Under the pieces are notes generated by a model. The model ran no database searches and was not told where the DNA came from. It saw nothing but the letters and a program-made list of their open reading frames with translations. A program made the position numbers and the translations under genes. 64,000 nucleotides of DNA from Beta vulgaris subsp. vulgaris (lineage: Eukaryota > Streptophyta > Magnoliopsida > Caryophyllales > Amaranthaceae): positions 1,247,501-1,311,500 of the forward strand of contig NC_079204.1 in assembly GCF_026745355.1 (NCBI RefSeq), written 5' to 3'. Below, one piece after another: positions 44,324 to 56,793 of the stretch. The number at the start of each line of letters is the position of its first letter. Position 1 is the stretch's first letter.

Positions 44324-45055
44324 TGTAGACACTAAAAATTTATTAGTGTTTTACATGAAAATAAATTAATTATCATTGAGCTAAAATAAATATGATTAGC
44401 CCAATTTAATTAATTTAGCCCACTCAAATTACATATCCAAATTGATTAAACAAATACAATTTGGGTTATAAAGTATTGGGCTAGCCCAGATTATTAGTCC
44501 AAATAAGGTGGTCAAGTGGCAAAGGTAAAAAGACTTCCAAGTCATAAACGGGCCCAAACCCATAAATTACCAAGTCCATGAAGGGATCTCCATTCCCTAT
44601 AAATAGACCTCACATCTCTCAGTTGAGGGGAGGGAAAAATCATTATTCTCAAGAGCTCATAAAATTCTCTTAGAATTCTCTCTGCAATTAGTCAACAAGC
44701 ACATCAAAACTGTGCCGACTATTTAAATACACCCAAACATATTCGACTGAGATTCAAGCTTTGTCAGCCCTCATTCGAATATACCCAAACAAAACTCAAA
44801 CTCAGGTTGACGTCGACAAAACGTCATCCCACACTCGAACTCAAATTGACGTTGACAACAGGTCAGTCTACATTCAACTCCACGTCGACACCAACACGTG
44901 TCACTCTCAAGCTACGAAACAGAATCAGAGGACTTAGTTTATTTTTCATTATAAACTGTTTACAGAGATTGTACTCAATACATTTATTGAAATATAATTT
45001 CTTTGTTACTTTATTTCTCGTCTTATTTATTTCGACTCGAAATTTTGTGTATACA
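44324..45055 (+). repeat. 5' LTR of the Tat element
   Basis: Begins TGTAGACACT and ends GTGTATACA. A probable primer binding site follows (TGGCACGCTCGGTGGGACC near 45060), but I could not assign its tRNA. A TATA-like CCCTATAAATAG lies near 44596. Confidence 0.9.
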
Positions 45056-45126
45056 GATTTTGGCACGCTCGGTGGGACCATCTCTGCCTCTCATCTCTGT
45101 TTCGTCATCAACAACAAATCTGAGAA

Positions 45127-48100
45127 ATGGCCTCAAGCAAGAACATCTCTCAATCTTCTGAAAACTCTGCTGACACCCCACGAAAATCTGTAACGTTGGG
45201 TGATTATATGGATGATATGACTCTTGGTTTTCGTACCAGAGGAATGAAGAAGGCTGCTATTGCTGCCGCGCTGCAAAGCTCCGAACTGCGAACGTTCCTA
45301 CCAGGCCAAGAAAGCTCTCTAAGCCTATTGCTACGAATCATCTGTCGTGCATGGCTCATACAAGGAGCGTGAAACCCCTGTGTTTGGCTCAATCGCTTTG
45401 GCTGAACGTGAGCCATCATTGATTGCTTCTCAAATATGGAAGCAACTCTCATCTGATAAGTCAGACAGACTGACTGTCCACACTAGCCCCTCTTTGACCC
45501 ACTCAATGTGGGGAGTGACGATGAGACAAGTGATGACATTGTTGACTCATCGCCTCTAAAGATTATCAACTTAGAGGAACCCTTACTCTCTCAGTCGAAC
45601 ACTGCTGCTGTTATGGTGACTTCGGCTAAGACAGTTGAGGAACAACTTGCTGAAATGAATAGCCTACTCCAAAAATTAATGAAAGATGGAGAAGAAAAAG
45701 ATGCTCAAATCCGACTCCAAAATGAGCAAATCGCTGCCCTCAACAAGAAACTTGAGGGAGACGACGCAGCATCAAGACTGGATGGGGTGAAAGCGAAGGC
45801 GATAGTGGTGAAGACGATCGCCGCCCACCCACAGCTCGACAACTTGAGTTATTAGTAGCTCACGCTATCAAAAATCAACTCGGGGAAAGTTCTCAAGGAG
45901 TCATCGGTATGTAAAGCCTTATACCAAAAGAATTGACAAGCTGCACATGCCACTTGGCTATCAGCCCCCAAGTTCCAGCATTTCGATGGGAAAGGAAATC
46001 CTAAGCAACACATTGCTCACTTTGTGGAAACATGCAATAATGCTGGTACCACAGATGATTTCCTGGTCAAACAATTCGTTCGTCTCCTTAAAGGCATGGC
46101 CTTTGACTGGTACACTGATTTACCCTCACAATCCATCGACAGTTGGGATCAAATGGAGGAGGAATTCCTGAACAGGTTCTATAGCACTCGACGTATTGTC
46201 AGTATGACTGAACTAACTAAGACTCACCAGTGGAAGGATGAGCCAGTCATCGATTACATCAATCGTTGGCGCGCATTGAGTCTAGAGTGTAAAGATCGCC
46301 TGACTGAAGTCTCTGCTGTTGAGATGTGCATTCAAGGGATGGATTGGGACTTGCTTTATATTTTGCAAGGTATAAAGCCTAGGACTTTTCAGGAGTTGGC
46401 TACGCGAGCTCATGACATGGAGCTTACCATTGCCAACAATAGAGGCAAAAGCAACACTTCTTCAGAGTACAAGAAAGAGAAGAAGGATTTTAAGAAAACT
46501 GACAAGACTGCCAAAAGTTCGACTAAGGAGTCAATGTCGATCACGACTACCTCCTCGCCTGTCAAGATCTCTAGCAAGGCTGGTACTGAAAACAATAAGG
46601 GTTCACCTTCCAAAGAACCTAGGAAAAATAGGCCAACCTTGAAAGAACTCCAAGCAAAGAAATATCCATTTCCAGACTCTGATTTATCAGGGATGTTAGA
46701 TGATTTGCTTGAAAACAAAGTCATTGAATTGCCCGAAGCTAAGCGTCCTGCGGAGGTCGGTAGGACTTCTGATCCTAACTACTGTCGGTACCACAGGCTG
46801 ATTAGTCATCCTATAGAAAAGTGTATAACACTCAAGGAGAGAATCATGCAACTTGCAAAGGATGGGAAGATTGTATTGGATTTTGATGAAGTTGTCGAAG
46901 CTAATCATGCCTCTGCAATGTTAGATTCTTATTGGGAGGCTCAAACTTTGCAGTTTGGGAGTCTGGAGCCAGTAATTGTACATGTGTTGCGACCAGTTCT
47001 TCAAGTTGATGAGGTGCCATTTATTGAGCACAGTAGCCCAACTAGCAACCAACAAGAAGAGGATGACGAAGGGTGGACGTTAGTCACTAGAAGGAGGCCT
47101 AGACGACAGTCGAAGCCTCAACCAAAGGTTGCTTGTCGTAAGAAGAAGCACCAAAAAAGGAAAAGCTCAAGACGCTCGAAAGAAAAGAAAAAGTCAAAAA
47201 AGCATACTAAACAACAAGTATTGCCCATTGACTTACTTGAACAAGACCCACTTACTCCTGTAATCTTGAAAGAATTCTTTCCTGAAGATTACTTTACTAC
47301 GGTTACTGTTAATGCTACCTCATTCGTTGAGAATAATGAAGAAAAAGAAGAAGAGGGAGATCAAGAGAAGGTTAAAGAAAATGAAGTCTCTGTTAAAGTG
47401 ACTGTTCAACATTCAGGGTCAGAGATAGATCCAAAGATATTATCTATCTTAGAAGCTCTTCCTACACGCATGGGATGGAGGCAGATCTTTCATTTGCCTC
47501 GAGAAATGTGTCGACAGGTGGCTCTTGCACTTCAGCATCCAGAACTATACCTTGACAAAGTGAAAGATGCTGGAGAGCCAATAGAAAGTTCGGCTAAATG
47601 CACGTCATGTAATTTTGCCTTAGCCTTCACTGATGAAGACTTATTGTTGGGTTCAAAACCTCACAACCGACCCTTGTTTGTTGCTGGTTATATTTTTGGC
47701 CAGAGAGTGAATCGTATCTTAGTGGATGGAGGTTCAGCTGTCAACATCATGCCAAAGTCCACCATGATTGATTTGGGGATCACTATGGAAGATCTTTCTG
47801 ATAGTCGTCTAATGATCCAGGGGTTCAATTTGAACAGTCAGCGTGCCATAGGCATAATACGTCTTAACCTTGTGATGGGAGAGTTAACATCATCTACTCT
47901 CTTCCATGTCATAGATACAAAGACGTCATATAAAATGTTGCTTGGACGACCATGGTTACACGAAAATGGGGTGGTCGCATCAACCCTTCATCAATGTCTG
48001 AAATTTTATCAGGGAGGAGAGAAGAAAATAAATGGAGATGTAAAACCCTTTAGCATGACAGATTCGTACTTTGCCGATGCTAAGTTTTTTGAAGATGAAG

Positions 48101-51100
48101 AACCCTCGAGTGAAATGTTGCCATCTAAAATTCCTTCAACGGGGAAAAGGGGTACAAACAAAAATGGTGACATTCCATCGTCATCAAGCTCTAGGGAGTC
48201 AACCACCACTGAGATGCAACAACAAAAATACAGGGAGAAGGTAAAAGAAGAAGTTGTTGCTCAACCCCTTAAAGCAATGAAGAATTCAGTAACTACTCCA
48301 GTTTTGCGATATATTCCTAAATCACGTCGTAAGGAAGGGGAATCACCTTTTGCAGGGCATCAGGTCATGAAAGTAGATCCAAAGGAAGAAAAAGGAGTAG
48401 ATGAGACTACTCTCCAATGTTTAAAGCAAGAAGTGGTTGTTCCTTTGCCTAGAGCCAACCACAATCAAATTGCTAAGCCTCCGACATCGGAATCTGTTGA
48501 TCAATCTAGGAGAAAATGGCTTAACAAGGGTAAATTTGACCCAAACGCTTATAAGCTCTTGGCGAACTCTGGTTATGACTTCGAAAATCCAGCGTCCATG
48601 GGAAATGTTATTGAGGTTAAGCCTCATGGAATCAATGACACACAAAAGGATTACAAGAATATGGCGTTGAGGTACGTCCGACTAAAGTTGGTTTGGGATT
48701 TGAAGCTCCAACACCCATCAAAATTTCCGCACGGCGTAGAGGGACAACCTCTTCTTCACAATATATTATTGCGGAGGAAGTCGAAGAAAATGAGGGTGAA
48801 GAAGGTGCGACCCAGCAAAAAATATCGGTCTTTGATCGAATACAGTCGCCTGTCATAAAGAACCATACATCGGTTTTTGACAGACTTGGTGGACATGAGC
48901 TAAATGAAGGTGTGAAACCAAAAACACGAACACCCTTACAAAGCTTCTCGATTCTCTAAGAAGAAGGCATCTGTCTTTAAACGTCTTGGCGCATCGACCT
49001 CAATTGATAAACAACCAAGACGGTCGGTACTAAGTCGCATCACAAGAAGCAAAGATGAAGTCAAAGGCGAGGACGCACCTCAAAGTGTTATTCCATCTCG
49101 CATGAGGCGTACACAGGTGGTAGACATCATTGAACATACACCTTTGAAAGCCAAAGGTCGTGTCATAGTGTTAACAAATCAAAGGAGTTCGCCTAGTCAA
49201 GAAAAAGAAAAGGATGTTGAATTTGTTTCTTCAAACCATATCACAGGGCATGAGGCTCCTGAAAGTGACGAGGAGATGGAAACAGATGAGGCTCCTAAAA
49301 CTCTTGAAGATGGGGGGCAAGCCACCGTTGATGAGTTAAAAGAGTTAAACCTTGGAACTCAAGAAGAGCCACGCCCTGTCTACGTCAGCGCTTCTCTTAC
49401 CCAACAGAAGAACAAAAATATTCCATGTTACTCTCTGACTATAAAGACGTATTTGCATGGAGCTATAAGGAGATGCCAGGACTCGACCCGAAAGTCGCTG
49501 TCCATCGTTTAGCCATCAAAAAGGGTGTCAGTCCAAAGAAGCAATCTCAAAGACGTTTCAGGCCAGAACTAATTCCTGAAATTGAGGCAGAAGTAAACAA
49601 GCTCATTGATGCAGGATTTATTCGTGAAGTCAAGTACCCTACTTGGATAGCAAACATTGTGCCAGTACGAAAGAAAAATGGACAGTTACGAGTTTGTGTG
49701 GACTTCCGCGATTTAAATGAGGCTGTCCAAAGGATGATTTCCCACTCCCCGTAACGGAAATCATGATTGATGCTACCACTGGTCATGAGGCTTTGTCATT
49801 TATGGATTGTACGCTGGATACAATCAAATCCACATGGCTCCTGAAGATCAAGAAGCAACTGCATTTCGTACCCCTAAAGGGATATTCTGTTACAAAGTTA
49901 TGCCTTTCGGCTTGAAAAATGCCGGAGCTACGTATCAGCGTGCAATGCAGAAAATTTTCGAAGATATGATGCATCAAATTGTGGAATGCTACGTAGACGA
50001 CTTGGTGGTAAAGTCTAAGAAGAAGGAGAATCATTTACATGACCTTCGTCAAGTCTTCGAAAGATTGCGAAAATGGAAATTAAAGATGAACCCTCTCAAG
50101 TGCGCTTTCGGCGTCACCTCAGGAAAGTTTCTAGGCTTCATTGTCAGGCACAGGGGCATTGAAATTGATCAAGCAAAGATTAAGGCCATCCAAGAGATGC
50201 CTGAACCTAAGAACCTCAAGGAGTTGCGTGGCCTCCAAGGGCGTCTCGCTTACATTCGAAGGTTTATTTCCAATTTGGCAGGCAGATGTCATCCTTTTAG
50301 TCATCTCATGAAAAAGGATGCCCCATTCAAATGGGATGACTCATGTAAAAAGGCCTTCGAAAGTATCAAGAAGTATTTGTCTTCTCCCCCCGTCTTGGGG
50401 GCACCAATAAAAGGGAAACCACTCATCCTTTATATCGCGGCGCAGGAGCGATCCCTGGGGGCAATGTGTGCTCAAGAGCAAGAAGATCGTAAGGAGACAG
50501 CTCTTTATTATTTAAGCCGAACTTTGGTGGGTGCTGAATTGAATTACTCCCCCATTGAAAAAATTTGCCTTGCTTTGATTTTTGCAATCCAAAAATTAAG
50601 ACATTACATGCAAGCACATACAGTTCATGTCATCTCAAGGTCTGACCCAATAAAATACATTCTCTCAAGGCCCGTGTTGTCTGGCAGACTTGCAAAGTGG
50701 GCTATGCTTCTGAAACAATATGACATTGTGTATGTTCCGCAAAAGGCTTCAAGGGGCAAGCGATAGCAGATTTTTTCGCGGACCACCCAGTCCCTGCAGA
50801 ATGGGAGATATCAGATGATTTGCCAGGTGAAGACGTGTTTTTCATTGAAATACTCCCACCTTGGAAAATGTACTTTGACGGTGCCGCTCGTCATGACGGT
50901 GCGGGAGCTGGAGTTGTCTTCATTTCTCCAGAAAAGTGTATACTGCCATACTCTTTTATGCTAACTCAACTGTGCTCCAATAATATGGCTGAGTACCAAG
51001 CACTCATAATAGGCCTCCAAATGGCAATCGAAATGGGACTTAGAGATTTAGACATTCACGGGGACTCCCAATTGGTCCTAAAACAACTATCAGGTGAATA

Positions 51101-52622
51101 TGAAGTCAAAAAGAATGATTTAATCCCTTGTCAAAGGCAAGCATCACAATTGCTTGACAAACTCGATACGCAGAGTCAGTTAGAACATGTTCCAAGGAGT
51201 GCCAACAAGATGGCTGACGCGCTAGCTGGGCTTGCAGCCACTTTGGCACTGGGGGCAGAAGAAAGAATGTATGTACCCGTTTGCAAACAATGGGTTGTTA
51301 CTCCTGATGACGATGGTGTTGAAGAAGTTGCTGAAGAAGTCGACATAATCTCTGTCTATCAAATCGACAAAGAAGATTGGCGTCAACCAATTATCGATTA
51401 TTTGGAACATGAAAAATTGCCAAGTGATCCAAAACATAAGACAGAGATTCGTCGTCGAGCCTCACGATTTATATATTATAAGGGGACTCTCTATCGACGA
51501 TCCTTTCATGGTCTTTGGTTAAGATGTCTTGGAGATGAAGAAGCAAAACAAACCATGGAGGAAGCTCACTCTGGAGTCTGTGGCGCTCATCAGTCTGGTC
51601 CAAAACTACATGACCGTATTAAAAGAATGGGTTACTATTGGCCAACCATGGTACAAGATAGCATGGACTATGCAAAGAAATGTGAAGCCTGCCAATTTCA
51701 CGCTAACTTCATTCATCAACCTCCAGAGCCATTGCACCCCACAGTCGCATCCTGGCCATTTGAAGCATGGGGACTCGATGTAGTTGGCCCAATTACACCA
51801 AAGTCATCTGCTGGACAAGCATATATTTTGGCAGCGACTGATTATTTTTTCTAAGTGGGCAGAAGCCATCCCCCTACGTGAAGTGAAAAAAGAAAATGTT
51901 GTTGACTTCATTCGTACTCACATCATCTACAGATATGGTGTACCCCAACGAATTGTCACGGACAATGGAACACCATTTTACAATAAGTTGATGAAAAACT
52001 TATGTGAGAAGTTTAAATTCACACAACATAGATCATCAATGTACAATGCACCTGCAAATGGTTTAGCTGAAGCGTTCAACAAGACACTTTGTAGTTTATT
52101 GAGCAAAGTGGTCGCCAAGTCCAAACGTGATTGGCATGAAAGAATAGGGGAAGCTTTATGGGCATATAGAACGACATATAAATCAGCAACACAATCAACC
52201 CCATACCGTTGGTGTATGGCGTTGAGGCAGTTCTCCCCCTAGAACTTCAAATTCCATCATTGCGAATTGCCATACAGGAAGGCTTGACGTCTGATGAAAA
52301 TGATAAACTCCGACTTGCTGAGTTGGAGGCGCTTGACGAAAAAAGACTCCAAGCACAACAAAAATCTGAGTGCTACCAAGTTCGCCTGTCACGCGCTTTC
52401 AATAAGAAAGTTCGACCTCGCTCCTTTCAAGTAGGAGACATGGTCCTAGCAATTAAGAGACCCATCATTATTTCTCGCAAGACGGGAAGTAAATTCAGTT
52501 CTAAATGGGATGGTCCATACGTTGTCAAAGAGGTGTACACTAATGGGGCCTATAAAATTGTTGACGCTGACGGATTACGGGTGGGGCCTATCAACGGCAA
52601 GTTTCTGAAGCGCTACTACTCA
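45127..52622 (+). pseudogene. Tat gag-pol, interrupted by frame breaks
   Basis: Starts MASSKNISQSS at 45127. The N-terminal gag part is split over three frames (breaks near 45370, 45550 and 45855). A long open stretch at 46024-48858 carries the capsid-like gag domain (about 46060-46430) and the aspartic protease (VDGGSAVNIM near 47716 and LGRPWLH near 47940). Breaks follow near 48858 and 48958. Reverse transcriptase occupies about 49560-50170, with a break near 49730-49800 and the YVDD motif at about 49990. The Ty3-type RNase H follows to a break at 50766, then a second archaeal-type RNase H (MYFDGAARHDGAGAG near 50870), then integrase (zinc-finger region near 51550, catalytic core to about 52200, with breaks near 51854 and 52205) and its C-terminal part to 52622. 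No continuous polyprotein is encoded as written. Confidence 0.88.
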
Positions 52623-52799
52623 TGAAAAGTAAGAACATCGTTAACTCCTAAGCAAGAGGATAAACTGCATATGTTGAAAGAAATAAAGGTGCATTTGAAC
52701 TACGTTGGCTTGAGCTTGTAAAAGCAATTTGTTGATATTTTACAAGTACGTAGGCAGCTAGGGTAACATAAAAATTACTCGAGTAAAAAATTCAAAAAA

Positions 52800-53205
52800 T
52801 TGTAATACTCCTGGCCCGCAAGAGTATAAACTGTGAACGACGAAATAAAAACAAAAAAAATTGTAATACTCCTGACCCGCAAGAGTATAAACTGTGAACG
52901 GCGAAATAAAAACAAAAAAAATTGTAATACTCCTGGCCCGCAAGAGTATAAACTGTGAACGGCGAAATAAAAAAATAAAAAAATTGTAATACTCCTGGCC
53001 CGCAAGAGTATAAACTGTGAACGGCGAAATAAAAACAAAAAAATTGTAATACTCCTGGCCCGCAAGAGTATAAACTGTGAACGGCGAAATAAAAAAACTA
53101 AAAAATTGTAATACTCCTGGCCGCAAGAGTTAAATGTGAACGGCGAAAAAAAAAAAAAACAAAAATTGTAATACTCCTGGCCCGCAAGAGTCTAAACTGC
53201 ACACC
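52800..53205 (+). repeat. Tandem array A, about 61-bp unit, 7 copies
   Basis: Copies of TTGTAATACTCCTGGCCCGC start at 52800, 52861, 52922, 52984, 53044, 53106 and 53166. Each continues AAGAGTATAAACTGTGAACG and an A-rich spacer. Minus-strand open frames here are by-products of the repeat. Confidence 0.92.
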
Positions 53206-53515
53206 AACAAATTCTAACTCCCAAGCAAGAGTCTAAACTGCACACCAAGAAAAGAAAAAAAAAATTCTAACTCCCAAGCAAGAGTCTAAACGGCACACCA
53301 AAAAAAAATTCTAACTCCCAAACAAGAGTCTAAACTGCACACCAAAAAATTCTAACTCCCAAGCAAGAGTCTAAATTGCACACAAAAAAATCTAACTCCT
53401 AAGCAAGAGTGTAAACTGCATATCCAAGCAAAAGACAAAGAAAATTTGAACTCCCAAGTAAGAGTTTAAATTGCACACACACCAAAAAAAAAGTTCTAAC
53501 TCCTAGCCCACAAGA
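53206..53515 (+). repeat. Tandem array B, about 40-50-bp unit, 7 or so copies
   Basis: Units read CTAACTCCCAAGCAAGAGTC then TAAACTGCACACC plus a variable A run. They align with the core of array A (ACTCC, GCAAGAGT, TAAACTG), so both arrays descend from one unit. Confidence 0.88.
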
Positions 53516-53632
53516 ATGCAAACAGTGAAGGACGACATCAAAACAAAAGCAATTTTTGGGTTAACGAACAATCATTTAACAAAACAAAAAATCATGGGTT
53601 AGACAACATACCTCGAGGGTGAGATTGACTGT

Positions 53633-54380
53633 CTTCAAGGGACTGTCTGGAGGTGTCAGTGTCGCAGTGCTAAAGACATATGAATAACACCCCTGACAGG
53701 CTCACAGTGCTAAAGACATGTGGCCCATCACGACGGAATCCCTGCCTTCGTCTTCGTCTTCAAGGGACTGTCTGGAGGTGTCAGTGTCGCAGTGCTAAAG
53801 ACATATGAATAACACCCCTGACAGGCTCACAGTGCTAAAACATGTGGCCCATCACGACGGAATCCCTCCTTCGTCTTCGTCTTCAAGGGACTGTCTGGAG
53901 GTGTCAGTGTCGCAGTGCTAAAGACATATGAATAACACCCCTGACAGGCTCACAGTGCTAAAGACATGTGGCCCATCACGACGGAATCCCTGCCTTCGTC
54001 TTCGTCTTCAAGGGACTGTCTGGAGGTGTCAGTGTCGCAGTGCTAAAGACATATGAATAACACCCCTGACAGGCTCACAGTGCTAAAGACATGTGGCCCA
54101 TCACGACGGAATCCCTGCCTTCGTCTTCAAGGGACTGTCTGGAGGTGTCAGTGTCGCAGTGCTAAAGACATATGAATAACACCCCTGACAGGCTCACAGT
54201 GCTAAAGACATGTGGCCCATCACGACGGAATCCCTGCCTTCGTCTTGTTCAAGGGACTGTCTGGAGGTGTCAGTGTGCATGCTAAAGACATATGAATAAC
54301 ACCTGAAGGTCACAGGTGCTTTAAGACTGTGGCCGCATCACGACGGGAAAGTCGTCTGCTATCGTCTTCGTCTTCAAGTG
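53633..54380 (+). repeat. Tandem array C, about 123-bp unit, 6 copies
   Basis: CTTCAAGGGACTGTCTGGAG recurs at about 53633, 53758, 53881, 54006, 54125 and 54246. Units contain two CAGTGCTAAAGACAT words and CATCACGACGGAATCCC. The last unit is heavily altered by small indels. Confidence 0.92.
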
Positions 54381-54711
54381 AACCTGTCATACACAAAAAA
54401 AAAAAAAAAAAAAAAAACGGGTACACATGCACAAAAAAAAGTGATATTGTGCAAACAATGCAAACACAATATTTTAGACTAAAAGGGTTTTAAAAAAACT
54501 CATCACCTCACTAGTTTTGGGCATCTGCAAAACTTCAAAGTAAATCTAGAAGTTCAGGATCTCACAAAATATGATGTACTGCAAGTCAAACAAAATATGT
54601 CAAAAATCCAAACTGTTGAAAAAAAAAACAAAAAAAAAAGTTGAAAAAAAAAAACGTGAGCATGTCATCAAAACTCCATACATGGAGTTATAAAGCCTCA
54701 CAAAATCTCAG

Positions 54712-54742
<31 letters not shown>

Positions 54743-55128
54743 AATTTTCTCTCTCCTACCACCACCGCCACTTCATCACACTACACCTACACCTATAATT
54801 AATCATCACTCAAAATCCTCATTGACCCATCATCATAACTCATTCATCCCTGATGCTAAATCCAACTCCCACGCATACTAAACACTCCACTGCTATATAT
54901 TCCATAAACTCAAAAAAAAAAAAAAAAAAACAAAAGGGCCAAAACTTTTATGAAACATAGCAGAATGTTGCCTTGCTCTCCTTCTACGGAACGCCATAAC
55001 CCAATAGCAATCTGTTTATAGTGGGGGCTATTATACCTTAAAGACGTTTAAAAGGGGTAAACATGTCCTTAAGCATACTGTTTATAATTTTTCTAACAAT
55101 CCTAAGGTATAATAATTAATTTCCGCAA
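54381..55128 (+). other. A-rich 3' region of the Tat element
   Basis: Several runs of 15-30 A (near 54392, 54711 and 54912) with intervening non-coding sequence. No gene seen. Confidence 0.6.
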
Positions 55129-55480
55129 TGGAGAAAACTCTGAATTTTGTTGGTGACATTGGAAAACTCGACCGCTTGGATGGGACGAATTTCACTCGTT
55201 AGAAGGAGAAGATGAAATTTCTGTTAATTGCTTTAAAGATATTCTATGTTCTGGACAGTAATCTGAAACCATTTCTTGAACCAAGTGACAGACTCGGAAC
55301 AAATCATGGCCGATCGTAAGAAGCGCGAAGAAGACGAAGTTCTATGCAAGGGCTACATACTGTACCATCTTTTTGATCGCATGGTTGATTTATACACCCC
55401 AATTCATAAGGCTAAGGATATATGGGTGTCGCTCGGAAAAAAAATCATCACAAAAGAAACAAAAAGCAAAACTGTGGTGC
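55129..55480 (+). pseudogene. Copia-type gag fragment inside the Tat element
   Basis: Starting at ATG 55129, the frame reads like the N-terminus of a Copia gag (FVGDIGKLDRLDGTNFTR, then a stop where Trp is usual). A shifted frame then continues (EQIMADRKKREEDEVLCKGY, later HKAKDIWVSLG). Stop and frame change show it is dead. It is not part of Gypsy gag and no Copia LTRs flank it, so it is a fragment carried within this element's 3' region. Confidence 0.7.
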
Positions 55481-55533
55481 GGCATGAATTACAAAAAAAA
55501 AAAAAAAAATCACAAAAGCAATTCCATGTATGA

Positions 55534-56048
55534 TCATCAAGCGTGAGAATTCATAAGACAAACAAAAAGAAAGAAAAAAAAAAAAAATCAAAGTTGCAGC
55601 ATAATATATCAAGGAAGGCTATGTCCAACAGCCACGTATGGATATATGTTGAGATTAGTTGGAAACAAAATTAAAAAAAAAAAAATCAACTCACCTGTAT
55701 GTAGTCTTGAATTCTTGATTTGCTTGACAACTTGATACTCATAACTCACTGGTATCCTCAATCAATGGAAGTTCCACGTTGGATTCGTGGAGTTAGCCGA
55801 CGAGGTTTGGTTAATTTATATCAATATGTGATAAGATTTGTTTTACTTGATAACAAAAAAAAATCCTAACCGAGATGAGATCGGAACTCTCAAGTTCACG
55901 ACTTGATAGAGTTGTAAAAAATTCAACACTCTATTGGAAAAAATTTATCAAACAGCACGGTGATTGTCAAACAATTATCATGTCAAACTCAACTTTGTCG
56001 AGACCCCGTCACAATTAAACACTTCAAATCGTGAACATGACATGGTCT
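55534..56048 (+). other. Distal 3' internal region of the Tat element
   Basis: No ORF. A-rich runs and a GAGACCCCGTCACAATTAAA stretch near 55999. Confidence 0.5.
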
Positions 56049-56060
56049 CGAGGGGCAATT
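56049..56060 (+). other. Polypurine tract of the Tat element
   Basis: CGAGGGGCAATT lies directly before the 3' LTR. Confidence 0.75.
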
Positions 56061-56788
56061 TGTAGACACTAAAAATTTATTAGTGTTTTACATGAAAATA
56101 AATTAATTATCATTGAGCTAAATAAATATGATTAGCCCAATTTAATTAATTTAGCCCACTCAAATTACATATCCAAATTAGATTAAACAATACAATTTGG
56201 GTTATAAAGTATTGGGCTAGCCCAGATTATTAGTCCAAATAAGGTGGTCAAGTGGCAAAGGTAAAAAGACTTCCAAGTCATAAACGGGCCCAAACCCATA
56301 AATTACCAAGTCCATGAAGGGATCTCCATTCCCTATAAATAGACCTCACATCTCTCAGTTGAGGGGAGGGAAAAATCATTATTCTGAGAGCTCATAAAAT
56401 TCTCTTAGAATTCTCTCTGCAATTAGTCAACAAGCACATCAAAATGTGCCGACTATTTAAATACACCCAAACATATTCGACTGAGATTCAAGCTTTGTCA
56501 GCCCTCATTCGAATATACCCAAACAAAACTCAAACTCAGGTTGACGTCGACAAAACGTCATCCCACATCGAACTCAAATTGACGTTGACAACAGGTCAGT
56601 CTACATTCAACTCCACGTCGACACCAACACGTGTCACTCTCAAGCTACGAAACAGAATCAGAGGACTTAGTTTATTTTTCATTATAAACTGTTTACAGAG
56701 ATTGTACTCAATACATTTATTGAAATATAATTTCTTTGTTACTTTATTTCTCGTCTTATTTATTTCGACTCGAAATTTTGTGTATACA
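56061..56788 (+). repeat. 3' LTR of the Tat element
   Basis: Begins TGTAGACACT and ends GTGTATACA, followed by the second CTAAG. It differs from the 5' LTR at only a few sites, mostly single-base indels. Confidence 0.92.
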
Positions 56789-56793
56789 CTAAG

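Larger units (their letters stand above)
44324..56788 (+). mobile_element. Ty3/Gypsy LTR retrotransposon, Tat group, frame-broken
   Basis: 12.5 kb with LTRs of 732 and 728 bp and the 5-bp target duplication CTAAG (44319-44323 and 56789-56793). Order: gag, protease, reverse transcriptase, RNase H, a second RNase H of archaeal type, integrase. The extra RNase H before integrase and the large 3' non-coding region mark the Tat branch. Several frame breaks interrupt the polyprotein. The long 3' part holds three tandem-repeat arrays, poly(A)-rich stretches and a Copia gag fragment. It lies between the two PHT1 genes. Confidence 0.92.

Noticed and set aside
52758..53126. Minus-strand open frames with a repeated LAGQEYYNFF-like peptide
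   Set aside because: Produced by the 61-bp tandem repeat of the Tat element, with no start context or independent support.
52800..54380. Regularly spaced repeats that could look like a CRISPR array
   Set aside because: Units are contiguous tandem repeats without unique spacers, in a plant retrotransposon; no cas genes.
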